DNA of 64,000 bases from Heterocephalus glaber (GCF_000247695.1 NW_004624747.1:6471461-6535460); one strand, 5' to 3'; positions 11,930-22,936 are shown, numbered from the stretch's first letter. Notes: generated from the sequence alone by a model not told the origin. Made by a program: numbers and translations.

Positions 11930-12440
11930 CTCTCCAGTCACCCATCACACTGCTATGTTAGGGATTCTTTTAAAATAGGTCTGCTCTTGGAACCCTTCAG
12001 TCACACTTCTTTACAAGACAAAGCCTGAATTTTAAGGAATGACATTCTCAGTCCATCACTGCTATTTATACTCATTTTGTTAGTCACACTGAATTATTCC
12101 CCAGTTCCCCAGAGATAATTCTGCTTTATATTCCTGTACCTGTCCTCCTTCAGTCTAGAATATTTTCTCTAGTGCCATTTGCCCAGTGAATGTGTGCTTC
12201 TCTTCTACTACTGTAGTTTCAGCTTCACATTCCCTTTGAAGCCTTGGCAGATTTCCCCAGAAAGAGCTGATAAGATCTTTTGAAACCTCTCCTATGCCCT
12301 ATTTACAACTCTATCATTTCTTCTGTTACTTATTTGTTTCACTCTACCAGGCCTTCTTTGAGGACACAGAATATGTCTTAATCAGCCTTGTATCTTTAAT
12401 GCTTAACACAAAGGGTTGGAAAAGGAATTCAAAAAAACAT
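11930..12440 (+). mobile_element. L2 LINE fragment
   Basis: Reads as the sense L2 3' region: 'tacaagacaaagcctgaatt', 'cagcttcacattccctttga', 'aagccttggcagatttcccc', 'gaggacacagaatatgtctt', 'tgcttaacaca'. No frame survives. Confidence 0.6.
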
Positions 12441-12470
12441 TTGGTGAATAAGTTAACTAATTATAAAACT

Positions 12471-12636
12471 TTTTGTTTTTTCTGTTTTTTAATTGATTTA
12501 CTGAGATAGTGTCTTGCTATGTAGTTTAGGCTGGCCTTAAACTCACTATGTGGCCCAGGCCTTCCTCGAACTCATGGCAATTCTGCTTGAGTCTCCCGAG
12601 TGCTAGGATTACAGGCGTGTGCCACCAGGCCCAGCT
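12471..12636 (-). mobile_element. B1 SINE with internal duplication
   Basis: Reversed B1 ending 'gtgtgccaccaggcccagct'. The 'ctatgtag.ttaggctggcct' block recurs as 'ctatgtggcccaggccttcc', the internal duplication typical of B1. Target-site duplication of 15 bp with one mismatch: actaattataaaact at 12456-12470 and actaattatgaaact at 12637-12651. Confidence 0.92.
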
Positions 12637-12651
12637 ACTAATTATGAAACT

Positions 12652-13564
12652 CTTTAAGTCATTCTGGGCTTTAAAGAATATGGAGGATTGATATAATAAC
12701 TTTTGGAGATAAATGGAAATATCTGGCTGTGATTCTATGAAGAATACACATGTATCTCCTAAATATAGTCATGGTTCAGAATGCTGGTCATAAACTATAC
12801 AAAATAAGGAAATTAAATGAATAAACACCCTTTTCATAAGTCCCAGTAAAACATGAGACCTTTCCCAAACATCAGAGAACTTATAGCTTCATTGGAGTTG
12901 GAAATAATATTCTCTTTAAGCATTTGCATTTCTGCTGCTCATTTATCATCATGTTGACATAAGTTACTCTTATGTTAATATTGCTTATTTTATAACTGTT
13001 ATGGACCTTTCATTGTCCCAGAAAAATAAACGAAAAAGGAATCAAAACTAACATCAGTGCTATAACTTCCTTATAGAGACATGGACCCTCTGAACCAAAG
13101 AATTTCTTGATCTGGGAGCTACCATAATTCAAAGAGTTTAAACTTAAGTCTTGGTTATAAATTTATACTGGTGAGGAGCGGCTTTCTAAAGAGAAACATT
13201 TTGCCAGATCTGACTTGAAAAAATAATTTTGCAGTAAACAAATACACTGAATTCTCATCCTAGGCACATAAAGAAGTCATGATATTTCCTGGTTGTCTGG
13301 AGTTGCCCCTTCCTTCATCTACACATGTCCTGATACAAAGCAAGTACTGTAATCTGAACTGCTCTTTCTATATCAACCATGTTTGTCTTCTTTCCAAAGT
13401 CTGTGAGGGGTTGCTGCCAACAGTCTACCTCTTTGGAGATCATTTGATAAATTATTTACACTAACTTCATATTGGGTAATGATTCTGAGAGAATTTATAT
13501 ATTTAAAAGGAGAGTATTAGATACGCAACACCTAACATTAAGAGCAATCTAATAAAGGGATATT
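12652..13564. other. unannotated intergenic sequence
   Basis: About 0.9 kb of AT-rich sequence with no recognised repeat, RNA or coding feature. Confidence 0.4.
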
Positions 13565-13765
13565 TCTTATTGTCCCCTATATCATCTATTCTTTTCATTA
13601 CTCACACTTAAAACATGCTGAACCTTCTGGCTAGAATGACCTGCCTCCACCACCACCTCCAGTCTGATAAACTGCTACTCACTCAGTTCAGTGTACCCCT
13701 TCTAAGAAGCCTTCTCTAAATTCCCCAGGCTGAGTTCATTGCTCTCTCTTGCCTTAAACCTTCTT
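13565..13765 (+). mobile_element. L2 LINE fragment
   Basis: 'Cttctggctagaatgacctg' and 'aagaagccttctctaaattc' fit the sense L2 3' region (ctggaacg ... ggaagccttccctgac). Diverged. Confidence 0.5.
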
Positions 13766-13767
13766 GT

Positions 13768-14041
13768 CTCACCAGGCAGGTATATGTCTGTAATCCCAGC
13801 ATGCTGGAAAACTGAGGCAAGAGGATTGAAGATTTGAGCCTAGCCTGGGCAACTTAGTGAGATCCCATCTCAAGGTAAAAAATTAAAAAGGCTAGGGAGA
13901 TCCGGGGATTTAGCTCAGTGGCACTACACCTGCCTTGTAAACACAAGGTCCTGAATTCGATCTCCGGTACTGCAAAAAAAAAATGGCTAGGAATGTAGCT
14001 CTATGTGAAGGCCCTGAATCCAATCCCCAGTGCTAGGGGGA
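13768..14041 (+). mobile_element. B4-type composite SINE split by a younger ID
   Basis: The B1-like left part ('atgtctgtaatcccagcatg' to 'gatcccatctcaaggtaaaa') and the ID-like right part ('ggctaggaatgtagctctat' to 'gaatccaatccccagtgct') flank a younger ID at 13896-13981. Duplicated 'ggctagg(g/a)a' at the junctions supports an insertion. Confidence 0.8.
13896..13981 (+). mobile_element. ID-type SINE (young subfamily), nested
   Basis: 'Gatccggggatttagctcag' to 'gaattcgatctccggtactg' followed by poly(A). Nested between the two halves of a B4, so it postdates it. Confidence 0.85.
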
Positions 14042-14112
14042 GTAAAAAGAAGATGAAGAAGGAGGAGAAAGAGGAGAGGAGGAGGAAGAAGAAAAAGAAA
14101 AGAAGAAAGAAA
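14042..14112 (+). repeat. GA-rich purine tract
   Basis: About 70 bases of almost pure purine (gaagatgaagaaggaggaga and similar). It follows the A-rich tail of the B4 and probably grew from it. Confidence 0.85.
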
Positions 14113-14149
14113 GCTACATCAAAAAACTCTTTCTCTCAAAACTTTAATC

Positions 14150-14984
14150 TTTTATGTACTTTTCAACTGACTTAGGGTGACTTCTACTCCCACCAATCCA
14201 ATGTGCCCATTAGCCTTCATATGGCTGAACCAAGTAGACATTTCAGAGCTCATCTTCCTTGACCTGTCAACAATACTTTGTGCTACTGATCATCACCTTT
14301 TTATATTCTCTTCTGTCTCATCTTAAAACCCTCTTCCTCTGGTGTTCTTGACAAGACAGTCTGCTAGTCTTTCATCTCCCTTTCTTTTTCTCAGTCTCCT
14401 TTGTTGGCTTATCTTCCCCCTAATCTATAAATGTTGAGGGCCAGAGATTTAGCTCAGTGGTTTCACCACCTGCTGCACAAGCGCAAGGACCCAAGTTCGA
14501 TCCCCGGTACCGAAAAACATAAATAAATCTGTAAATGTTGGAATTCCTTCTCATACCCTAATGTCTCAATAAGCAAACTCTTCCACAGCCATGGTGGTAA
14601 TTACTCTACATATGTAGATGGCCCTCAGATTTACATCTCCAACTCAGACCTTTCCTCTGAGCTTTAGCCACCAATTTTCAACATGTCTTCATAGGAGTTT
14701 TGCAGATACTCTAAACTCAGCAAGTTCGAAATTCCCATTGTTTTCTACCTGAGAGAACAGCACTTCCATTCATGCATTAGCCAAACTAGAAAGTAGAAAG
14801 TTATTATTGACCCATCTACCTCTCTTTACCATCATATTCAATTAGTCATTCTTTTGTCTGTACCTTCTAAATATTTCTCTGTGATGACTTCTCCTCTCTA
14901 TTGCCACCCAAGTTATCTCCTGACAACTACTACAACAGACTTATGACCCTGTATCCACTTGACACCTCCAATACAGTGTATTTC
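14150..14984 (+). mobile_element. L2 ORF2 reverse-transcriptase relic
   Basis: Sense translation keeps CR1/L2 reverse-transcriptase landmarks. At about 14258-14290 LDLSTILCATDH corresponds to the family's LDLSAAFDTVDH. At about 14608-14655 TYVDGPQIYISNSDLSSE corresponds to the YADD catalytic block, with YADD changed to YVDG. An ID (14437-14525) and frame breaks interrupt it. A dead fossil of an L2 polymerase. Confidence 0.8.
14437..14525 (+). mobile_element. ID-type SINE (young subfamily)
   Basis: 'Ccagagatttagctcagtgg' to 'aagttcgatccccggtaccg'. Target-site duplication of 15 bp with one mismatch: aatctataaatgttg at 14422-14436 and aatctgtaaatgttg at 14526-14540. Inserted in the L2 relic. 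Confidence 0.93.
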
Positions 14985-14999
14985 TATGCTCTTTGAAGA

Positions 15000-15130
15000 T
15001 CTATTCATTCATTTATTCTTCAAAAATTATTTATCAAGCCCCTGCTATGTACAAGGGACTTCCTCCTTATTGGTGATGCAAATTTGACCAAGACCAGCAT
15101 GTTCTTGATCTTCTAGAACTCTGTTTATAG
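15000..15130 (-). mobile_element. L2 3'-end fragment
   Basis: 'Attcattcatttattcttca', 'atttatcaagcccctgctat' and 'gtacaagggactt' are the reversed L2 3' end (tgaatgaatgaa, tgcctggcac). Confidence 0.65.
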
Positions 15131-15527
15131 AGTGTATGATTGGGGGATGAGGATTGGGATGGGGGTTGTGTAGAAAAAGCAAACTATTTTTCATCTGCTC
15201 TCATACCGTAATCAATATAGAAGGCTTCTTTGACTTCAAAAGGTATGGGAATTTCTCCTCACAAGCCAGAAAGTTAGATGTCCTATAATCCACTTCAGTT
15301 CTGATGCTATCAACTTGGAGATAGTGTCAGCCCATGGGTCGAACACTCAGTCTTCCAGGATGCATCACCCAATTCAGTTGCAACCCCAGGTTGTTTCACT
15401 TGTGCTTCTGACTGATGGTTATAAATTAGGGTTCCCACAATCTCGACCTCAAATTTAATTCATTGGCTCAAGTAGCTCACAGAACTCAGGGAAACACTTA
15501 TTTATAAATGATACAGAGAAGTGCTGC
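15131..15527. other. unannotated intergenic sequence
   Basis: About 400 bases with no clear repeat or gene. Includes a G-rich patch near 15140-15170. Confidence 0.35.
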
Positions 15528-15556
15528 ATAGGGAAAGTTGTTTTATTGATGCTGGG

Positions 15557-15650
15557 GTTTTTTTGGGTTTTTTTTTTGGTACCGGGGATCGAACTTGGGT
15601 CCTTGCGCTTGCGAAGCAGGCGGCGGAACCACTGAGCTAAATCCCCGGCT
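15557..15650 (-). mobile_element. ID-type SINE (young subfamily)
   Basis: 'Ggtaccggggatcgaacttg' to 'actgagctaaatccccggct'. Flanks share an imperfect duplication (atagggaaagttgtttta on the left, gatgggaaaggtgtttta on the right). Confidence 0.9.
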
Positions 15651-15744
15651 GATGGGAAAGGTGTTTTAAAAGGAGCACAGTTTCCATGCTCTCTCTGGAG
15701 CAGAGACCTCCATGGCTTCAGTTATTTGGGAACTGTCCACACCT

Positions 15745-16315
15745 TGTTCTTTTGGTATTTAGTTTTATGGTACTGGAGATTGAACACATGATCTTCATAC
15801 TGAACTACATCCTCAGCCCATTTTAAATTTTGAGACAAAGTTTTAATAAGTCACTGTCTTAGTCACTCTTCTCATTGCTGAGACACAACACCTGACACCT
15901 AAAACTTAAAGAAGGAGTTTATATTTTGGGTCATGTTTTTAGTCCATAGCTGGTGAGCTCCAAGGCAGGAAGGTATGGTAGAAGGGTTTGGCAGAGAAAA
16001 GCTGCTCACAAAGGTGGTCAGGAAACAGAGAGAGAAAGGGAAAATGAGGGAGGAGATACATCCTTCCAGGTCACAGCCCTGGTGACCTCCCTCTTCTAAC
16101 CAGACCCCACTCCTAACAGCAAGTCAGCTATATTGCCCCCATCATTCAGTCATCATCCAAAAGCCCTGCCTATGAGTACATGAGTACATGGGGAAATTGC
16201 TGATCAAGACCATAATAGTCACTAAATTACCCTGACTGGGCTCAAAGTTGTAATTGTTCTACCTCAGCCTCCCAGAGTGCTTGGGATTACATGTTTGTGC
16301 TACCATGCCTGGCTC
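15745..16315 (-). mobile_element. B4-type composite SINE interrupted by an LTR
   Basis: The reversed ID part and linker ('actggagattgaacacatga' to 'ttgagacaaagttttaataa', 15757-15855) are separated from the reversed B1 part ('aaattaccctgactgggctc' to 'tgtgctaccatgcctggc', 16224-16315) by a MaLR-like LTR. Removing that LTR restores a continuous B4. Confidence 0.8.
15856..16216 (-). mobile_element. MaLR-type solitary LTR
   Basis: 'Gtcttagtcactcttctcat', 'gctgagacacaacacctgac' and 'gaaggagtttatattttggg' are the reversed 3' part of a rodent ERVL-MaLR LTR. It splits a B4, and the 7-bp repeat agtcact at 15849-15855 and 16217-16223 marks the target-site duplication (nominally 5 bp for LTRs plus chance identity). 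Confidence 0.75.
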
Positions 16316-16780
16316 CTTTTGGGTTCTAATGGAGACTTCATTGCATACCCAGTGCTAATAGACTGGGAAAATCCATCAAGGCCTGTCCAGATTCTTTTTT
16401 GGTTTCTCTTTGCAGCATTCCTTCCTTCTGGGTATAGAATTGAACCCTTTCTGAAATGAGAGTTTTATTACCTACTATCAGACAAAGTAGGCCAGAGAAA
16501 AGGCTGGAAGATTAGAATTTTTATAACCCACCTTGGAGAGGGAATGAAAAGCCAGGAGCCATGGAAAAAAATCCAAAATATGTATCATAATATCACAGAA
16601 ATAGAGAAAATTTCTTTGAGGAAATAATTATTCATCTGAGAGCTAAAGCATGAGTAGCAATTAACTAGGGCTGGTGGAAAGGAAAGAATTTTAGACAGAA
16701 GAAAACATGTGTAAGACTAGAGTCAGGAAGAAGTAAGGCATGAGAAACAAGGTATGAGGCTATACACAAGCAAGCTGTGA
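16316..16780. other. unannotated intergenic sequence
   Basis: No recognised repeat or gene in about 460 bases. Confidence 0.35.
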
Positions 16781-16795
16781 GAGGTCATAATTCTA

Positions 16796-16894
16796 TTTAA
16801 TTTTTTTTTTTTTTTTTTTTGGTGCTGGGGATGGAACTTGGCACCTTGCGCTTGCAAGGCAGGCGCCAGGACCACTGAGCTAAATCCCCGGCCC
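16796..16894 (-). mobile_element. ID-type SINE (young subfamily)
   Basis: Poly(T), 'ggtgctggggatggaacttg', 'gagctaaatccccggccc'. Perfect 15-bp target-site duplication gaggtcataattcta at 16781-16795 and 16895-16909. Confidence 0.95.
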
Positions 16895-16909
16895 GAGGTC
16901 ATAATTCTA

Positions 16910-17396
16910 AATGGGAGACACACAGCGGGTCCAGTAGTTCCCTCAAACGGCCTGCCAAAGTGGATGAGTATGTGAGTCCAGGTGTGAGCACTTTTCTGAG
17001 GAAAGAGTGCATAGATTTTATCAGGGTCTTACATTTTATGACATTCTCCCACCCCCTGAAAATGTGAAAAAAACCACTGCTGGGATGCCACCGGAAATTA
17101 AGCCAAAAAGTAACAAGACCAGATTGTAAAGTCCACAGGGCAGGGACTTTTATATCTTTTTTTCTGCTGATAAATCCCAAGTACCTACAATAGCACCATG
17201 CACATAGGTGGAACTCAATTAATAATTGCTGAAGGAGTGAATGTCTATTTTGGTATTTCACTGTATTGTAATCATGTGCTTGATTCCCCTTCTTTACAAG
17301 GCTTAATCCTGGAAAACTATGTCTTATTCATCTTTATATTACCAAAGATATGGTTCTAGTGCCCAGCATACAGCACCTGGCTAAAAATCAGCTTCA
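16910..17396. other. unannotated sequence with weak L2/MIR character
   Basis: 'Atagcaccatgcacataggt' and 'ggaactcaattaataattgc' recall the L2/MIR 3' pattern, but boundaries cannot be set. No gene is seen. Confidence 0.35.
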
Positions 17397-17720
17397 GTTA
17401 TGCATTCATTTATTCAGCTAATACTTAAAGAGCTAGGAACTGAGAATACAAAGATGATTAAAATATTTTTACTAGGGGCTGGGGGGTGTAGCTCAGCAGT
17501 AGAGCTCTTTCTTAGTATGTGCAAGGCCCTAGGTTTGATCTCCAGCACTGCAAAAAGAAAAAAAAAAGTAATAAAATAGTCACTAACCTCAAGGAATTTA
17601 CCCTAAAGATAAAAGACTAGTAAGTAGGCCTGATAACAGTGTTTAGTAATAAGTACTACGAAAAAGGTAAGAATAGAACATAACCTTAGGAATGTCAGGG
17701 AAAGCCAGCAGGCAAACCAA
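17397..17720 (-). mobile_element. L2 3'-region fragment split by an ID
   Basis: 'Tgcattcatttattcagcta', 'gagctaggaactgagaatac', then after the ID 'cactaacctcaaggaattta' is the reversed L2 3' UTR order (gaatgaatg, tgtatccccagcgcctag, gagctccttgaggg). Confidence 0.65.
17474..17567 (+). mobile_element. ID-type SINE (older subfamily)
   Basis: 'Ggggctggggggtgtagctc' to 'gtttgatctccagcactgc' with an A-rich tail. It carries the older 'agtagagc ... agtatgtgcaaggcc' interior. Inserted in L2. Confidence 0.88.
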
Positions 17721-18169
17721 CTGTGGGGTGTCCTTGGGCCAGATAAAGAAGAGAAGAGAGCATGGAAATGAGCATCACAGGAAGAGTCCAAAGGAGAGAG
17801 AATAAGGCCCTTTTGAAAATCTCCAAGTAGTTAGGTAATGTGGGGGTGAGATGAAGCTGCAGAGATGGGCCAGGGCCATAAAGCATCTGGACTTTATCCT
17901 GAAGACAATGAGGAGACATTAATGGGTGCATGATGAGGCAGAAGAGTGATGTGGTCAGATCTGCATGTAAAACTACTTGTGCTCCAGATTGGAGAATGAA
18001 TTAGAAAAACAATAATAGTAATTGCAAGAGATGATGTTGGCCTGCACTAAAGTAGAGGTAGGGGGAAAAGAGAATAATGGACAGATTTGAGAAATATTAA
18101 GGAAGTTGGATCAATAAGATTTAGCAACTAATTGTGTGTTAGGATGAGAATGATGGAGTGGTCATAGAT
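17721..18169. other. unannotated sequence
   Basis: Purine-rich on the plus strand; possibly further L2 sequence, but not assignable. No gene is supported. Confidence 0.3.
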
Positions 18170-18179
18170 TACTCTCAGG

Positions 18180-18448
18180 GTTTTTTGTTTGTTTGTATTT
18201 TTGGGGTTTTTAAAATGTTTTTTGGGGACCGGGGATTGAACTCAGGACCTTGCGTTTGTGAGGCAGGCAAGATGCCACTGAGTTGTTTTATCATTTTTTT
18301 TTTTTTTTTGAGACAGGGTCTTGCTAGGTAGTTCATGCTGACCCTGAACCCACTATATAGTCCAGGCTGACCTTGCACTCACGGCAATCCTCCTGCCTCA
18401 GCTTCCCAAGAGCTGGGATTACAGGCTTGTGCCACCATGTCCAGCTAC
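18180..18448 (-). mobile_element. B1 SINE with a truncated ID in its tail
   Basis: Reversed B1 at about 18290-18446 ('gagacagggtcttgctaggt' to 'tgtgccaccatgtccagct') with the internal duplication ('tgctgaccctgaacccactata' region). Its poly(T) side contains a 5'-truncated reversed ID at about 18222-18285 ('ggggaccggggattgaactc' to 'gccactgag'). The composite is bounded by tactctcagg at 18170-18179 and 18449-18458, so the ID went into the B1 tail. Confidence 0.85.
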
Positions 18449-18458
18449 TACTCTCAGG

Positions 18459-18832
18459 TTTTTAACTTGGACACATTGGGTGAGTGAGAACAAAAATTAG
18501 GAGCAGGCTTAGAGAGGCAGATGATGAATTCCAATTAAGACATATTGGAGTTCTTTGGAACTCCCATGTGGAGTCTTTTAGTAGGTAGCTGGGTACACAC
18601 ATGGATGTGGAATTCAGATCTAGATTGAATACATAAATATGGGAGTCTTTGCTTAGTAATTGATTCCTAGGATTGGATGAGATCACTCAGAAAGTATAAA
18701 GAAAAAGGATGAAAAGATAGCCAGAAACATAACTCTGGGAGAATATGCAAGTAAAATCATTTTTTAAGGGAATGAATAAAGGAGTAAACAACTAATAGGC
18801 ATATTTATAAGGGACACTTTCTAGTGCTATTT
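18459..18832. other. unannotated intergenic sequence
   Basis: About 370 bases without a recognised repeat or gene. Confidence 0.35.
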
Positions 18833-18847
18833 AAATACTGCTACTGA

Positions 18848-18933
18848 GGGGCAGGGATGTAGCTCAGTGGTGCCACGCCTGCGTGACAAATGCAAGGTCC
18901 TGAGTTTGATCCCTGGTACCTAAATAAATAAAC
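18848..18933 (+). mobile_element. ID-type SINE (young subfamily)
   Basis: 'Gcagggatgtagctcagtgg' to 'gagtttgatccctggtacc' with a (TAAA)n tail. Perfect 15-bp target-site duplication aaatactgctactga at 18833-18847 and 18934-18948. Confidence 0.95.
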
Positions 18934-19315
18934 AAATACTGCTACTGAATCAACCAACTATCCTGTCTGTGCTTAATGATAATCCTGTTCTTGAGCTTTT
19001 CAAAGGAGAATATGTTATAAAACCAAAAATGGAAAATAGAGAAGATTTGCACAGCACAGCAGAAAGTATATCTTCAGGACTTTTTCAGACACATCTGTGT
19101 CCAGAAGCTGTATTGGTAACTGAATCATAGCAGCTTCTTATTAGTCTGCATGCAAGAAGCTCTTTAAAAGCTATGTTTGAAATATAATATGAAATGCTCT
19201 AGGAATCATTTGATGCTCATCTAATGTTCACATCACCTAGATGATTTGTGTAGTCTGCCCGATTGATGGCTCTTTGCTTGGGAGGTTGGCTTTGGAATCA
19301 AATATGCAAACTCAG

Positions 19316-19404
19316 GGCCTGGGATTTAGCTCAATGGTTCTGCCACCTGCCTCACAAGTGCAAGGTCCCGAGTTTGATCCCTGGTACCAAAAAAAAAAAA
19401 AAAA
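19316..19404 (+). mobile_element. ID-type SINE (young subfamily)
   Basis: 'Gcctgggatttagctcaatg' to 'gagtttgatccctggtacc' and poly(A). Perfect 10-bp duplication gcaaactcag at 19306-19315 and 19405-19414. Confidence 0.94.
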
Positions 19405-19414
19405 GCAAACTCAG

Positions 19415-21694
19415 CCAGTTAATGTACACCTGAAAAATATATCTTGAATGTTCCTGTGTTGGATAAATGTGTCTCCTAATAACATACTTGCTTTTGAACC
19501 CCCTAATTGTCTATAAACCATTGAAAATTCCCAGGCCTCGCTGGTTGTATACATTATTGAAGATATTTTGACTCGGCAATAAAATTGTAGTTCTCCAACT
19601 TGTAATAAAATCCTAGTTTATTTGAACAATAGAAGAAAACTAGAATAAAACTATTAAACCATCAAGCCAACTTGTCATTTGAGAATTTGTATACCATCTT
19701 CTCTTGTTTCACATGTTCCCAGACTTGATAGAGGGAGGATAGTTTGGTTTGAATGGAAAGCATGTCCAAGCAACATTTCTAGACAAGCTTAATTTTCCAA
19801 GTATTTTTTCTTATAACCAAACCATAACAAACTCATCTCCTAGATTAAAAAAAAAAGTTGTTTATGTGTTTTGGGTTTGTATGTTGCTATTTCCTTTACT
19901 TTAGAGCAGACCATTTCAAACTTTTGTATGTATAACAAACCAGGTATTTGATAAGCAGCTCTATTTATTTTCTCAGAGTTTTGCTACTTTATATATTCAG
20001 TGTCTTAGTTTAGGCTAGAGGGAATTTGTGGTTTCTGTGATCAGGAATTCAACTGCTTTTTAAAACTAGATAAAATAGTGTTTAAAGTACCCATTTTTAG
20101 AACAAATCATGTTACATGGTACTTAAATACTTTACTGACATTCCTACTATTTTACAGTAATACTATATCAATAATTATAATAGCGCTATAAAAGAAATAA
20201 GGGATACTATTGGCGCCTCTGCTGGATATTCTAACAAGTCTTGCCTTAAAATATGTTGTATTCCATTTTCCTCCTCAGGAAAGAACGGAGGACATGGAAA
20301 AACCTTTTCTTTCATTCAGTGGCTGGGAAAAAATAAATGTCCTTTATGTGTTTCTTGGACTTCTGGACATCTAGGGGTTGCCTGATAGGTTATAATGCAT
20401 CCAGTTGTTATTTAGTTAAGCAAAAATAAGTTCTAAAATCTTTTCCAAAGCTGAGCCCAATGGAAATGATGATGTTTAGTGATAACTCACTAATCAACTT
20501 CACTTTAATCAATAACATACCTCTCTTCAGTAGAAGGGTTATGGGTCTTCTTAATTCATTCATGTGAACATACAGGAAAGACAAGGCTATATGTCTCTGA
20601 TAACTAAAATTGGGACTTAAACTATGTTTGCCTCTAAACAATCAGGGATTTATATCTCTTCTGACCCTTAACTGCCATTTGTTGGCCTCACACCTTGACA
20701 ACCCTTCCCTTAAGAGTTGTATGTGCTGAATTCACTGGAGAGAGCCAAGAAACAGTCCCAGAACTGGCTGCCTTCAGGGGACCTCAGCTCCTGAAACTTG
20801 GAACACCAGAATCTGATTCTGGTAGCAGGGCCTTGGTATAGGGCCAAACCAACCCACAGAAAAGCAGGTTTGGATCCGTTATGAGCTTGAGGGATTAATG
20901 CTTGGTCTACCTGTCTTATATATGTCTTGTGCAGATGTCAAAGTCTCTGCTAAATTGTGCCTTTCTCTGGTAATTCTCACAGATGCAAAGAATGAATTTT
21001 GTGTATAGTCAGCAAAGTTCTGAAAGTTCCAGGAAGAAGAAGAAGGTCAGCGAACCAGTGAAAAACTTCATCTCTAACAGCAAATGAAAGTTAGATGCTT
21101 TGTCTATTTTAAAGTAATTTAATTTTGCAAAAACATGTATGAAGTATCTAAGCAGGAAAGTAAGGTCTTATAACCAAAACCTTTTTCTAATTTGTTTCTA
21201 AGATTTTTACTCAATCTACTGAGTGTTAAACTACTGACTATGGCTTAGGTTCACTTTGCCACAAGGAATAAAGGTGGCCATTGCTGCTTTGGGATAGCAT
21301 TACTTCAAGGCTGAGTTAGAGATGAGACATGCTTTATGTTTATAAAAGAACCACAGCACCTATAAGCTGTTGTTCTCAAGGTATTTAGATTACTATAAAA
21401 TATTTTAACTTGTTGTAACTTGTGTCCTAGAACCTCTCTATAGCTTTATTAAAATTCCTACAGAGTTGCATAGGAAATGTGTGGAGGTGCTTAGTTGGCT
21501 ATGATTTATGTGTTCACTTCAGTCACAAGGTAGTTTAGCTAAGTGGGACCAGCATGTGCTCTACAATGTATCAGCTAATGTAGGCCCAACACATTCTTTC
21601 CTTGTAGAATTCCTCAGCTTGAGCCCCAGGCCCTGTCCTGTTGGGCAACCCTAAAGATGAGACATGGTTTAATTCAGGAACCTATTTCCCTTTT
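19415..21694. other. SINE-free block of 2.3 kb
   Basis: No ID, B1, LINE or LTR is recognised. Two splice-acceptor-like sites precede short open frames (20262-20391 and 20983-21087). The rest is AT-rich without clear features. It could hold non-coding or exonic sequence, but nothing proves it. Confidence 0.4.
20983..21087 (+). other. possible small terminal exon / 34-codon ORF (weak)
   Basis: A pyrimidine-rich run ending 'ggtaattctcacag' (AG at 20981-20982) leads directly into an ATG that opens a 34-codon frame. It begins [16 protein letters not shown], then has four lysines, and ends at TGA 21085-21087. The composition is protein-like, but I recognise no family and chance ORFs of this size are common. 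Confidence 0.15.
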
Positions 21695-21709
21695 AAGTTG
21701 TACATTGAA

Positions 21710-21822
21710 GGGGCTGGGGATTTAGCTCAGTGGTTTCGCCACCTGCTGCGCAAGCCCAAGGACCTGAGTTCAATCCCTGGTACCAAAAAAACAAAAAATA
21801 AATAAAACAAAATTAAAAAAAA
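21710..21822 (+). mobile_element. ID-type SINE (young subfamily)
   Basis: 'Ggggctggggatttagctca' to 'gagttcaatccctggtacc' with a long A-rich tail. Duplication aagttgtacattgaa (21695-21709) and aagttgtatgttgaa (21823-21837), two mismatches. Confidence 0.93.
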
Positions 21823-21837
21823 AAGTTGTATGTTGAA

Positions 21838-22936
21838 TATTTTCCAGTAAATACTTCAGTATTATCAGTTTGGAACCTGTAGATGGTGTTATTCATCTCC
21901 TCATCCTGGAATTTTTTTTGATAGACTTAATGATTGGTATGAGTGAATAATGACTTAAGTATTTTTTAATATAATATAGAATTAAAAACTTTAAATGAAT
22001 AGGATCAGTAAGTTAAATGTAAGTGTATATGCTTTATGGTTAAATAAAACAAAAGCACAAGTTGATTGTTTTTCTTTCTCATCTTTTTTTACACTGGGTA
22101 GTTTCTTCACTTAGATCAGTGTTTCTTCAAATGTAAAATGTAGTGAGGCCATCAGTACCTGGAATGGTCATTAAGGTGTGGATTACTGGGCCTGCCTCAT
22201 TTTTACCAAGTTAAACTCTCAGAGGTAGGTCCTGTGGAAAACTCAGGATTCTAATCCACACAAAAAATTAAGAACTTGTGACCTCTGGCCCAGACTATGG
22301 AGAATCTTGATCAAATGTGCATCTTAGCCAGGAGAAGGCTGTGTGTTATAGTATCAGAGAAGAAAGTCCAAGGAAGCCCAACTGTCTAAGATCACCCCTT
22401 GCTGGACTCCAGGGCAGCCTACCAGCTGGCACCTTGAACTGGACTAAAGCACCAACTCCTGCCAGGAGGAGCATTTTCCCTGCCCAGCACATTAAATGGA
22501 TTCATGTAAGCCTGCTCTGCCACTAAAAGGAAAAGGAGTGGGAAGGTATTGAGTTTATTATATCCTTGATAGAACTGTAGCCTGAGTCACCATAATTTCT
22601 TTTAAAAGAATCACACAAAGAGATTAGCTGTCTAGTAAAGGGATTAGATTTATTTTGTGTCTCTCCAGAGGGCAGATCTAAGACCAAATTGGTGAAAGCT
22701 ACAGGAGGTCAATTTGGCTCAGTATAAGGAGATCTTTAACTCCATAGGTTGTTGGAATTTTGAAATAGGCTACCTTATGAGGTCGTGAGCTTGCCTGTAC
22801 TACAAACATTTGATCACAAAGGTGCTTTATAAAGACTCTACGAGTCTTTGATTCACAAAGCAAATTAGTTTACAGAATAATTAGTCAATCTGGGTTTCAG
22901 AAGGAGCCATTTTGGATTCTTTTGTTGTTGTTTTTT
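21838..22936. other. unannotated intergenic sequence
   Basis: No confident repeat; the 69-codon open frame at 22317-22526 lacks a start context, splice sites or family resemblance. Confidence 0.35.

Noticed and set aside
20211..20224. CTCF-like motif tggcgcctctgctgg
   Set aside because: One base short of the usual gcgccctctgctgg core; too weak without binding data.
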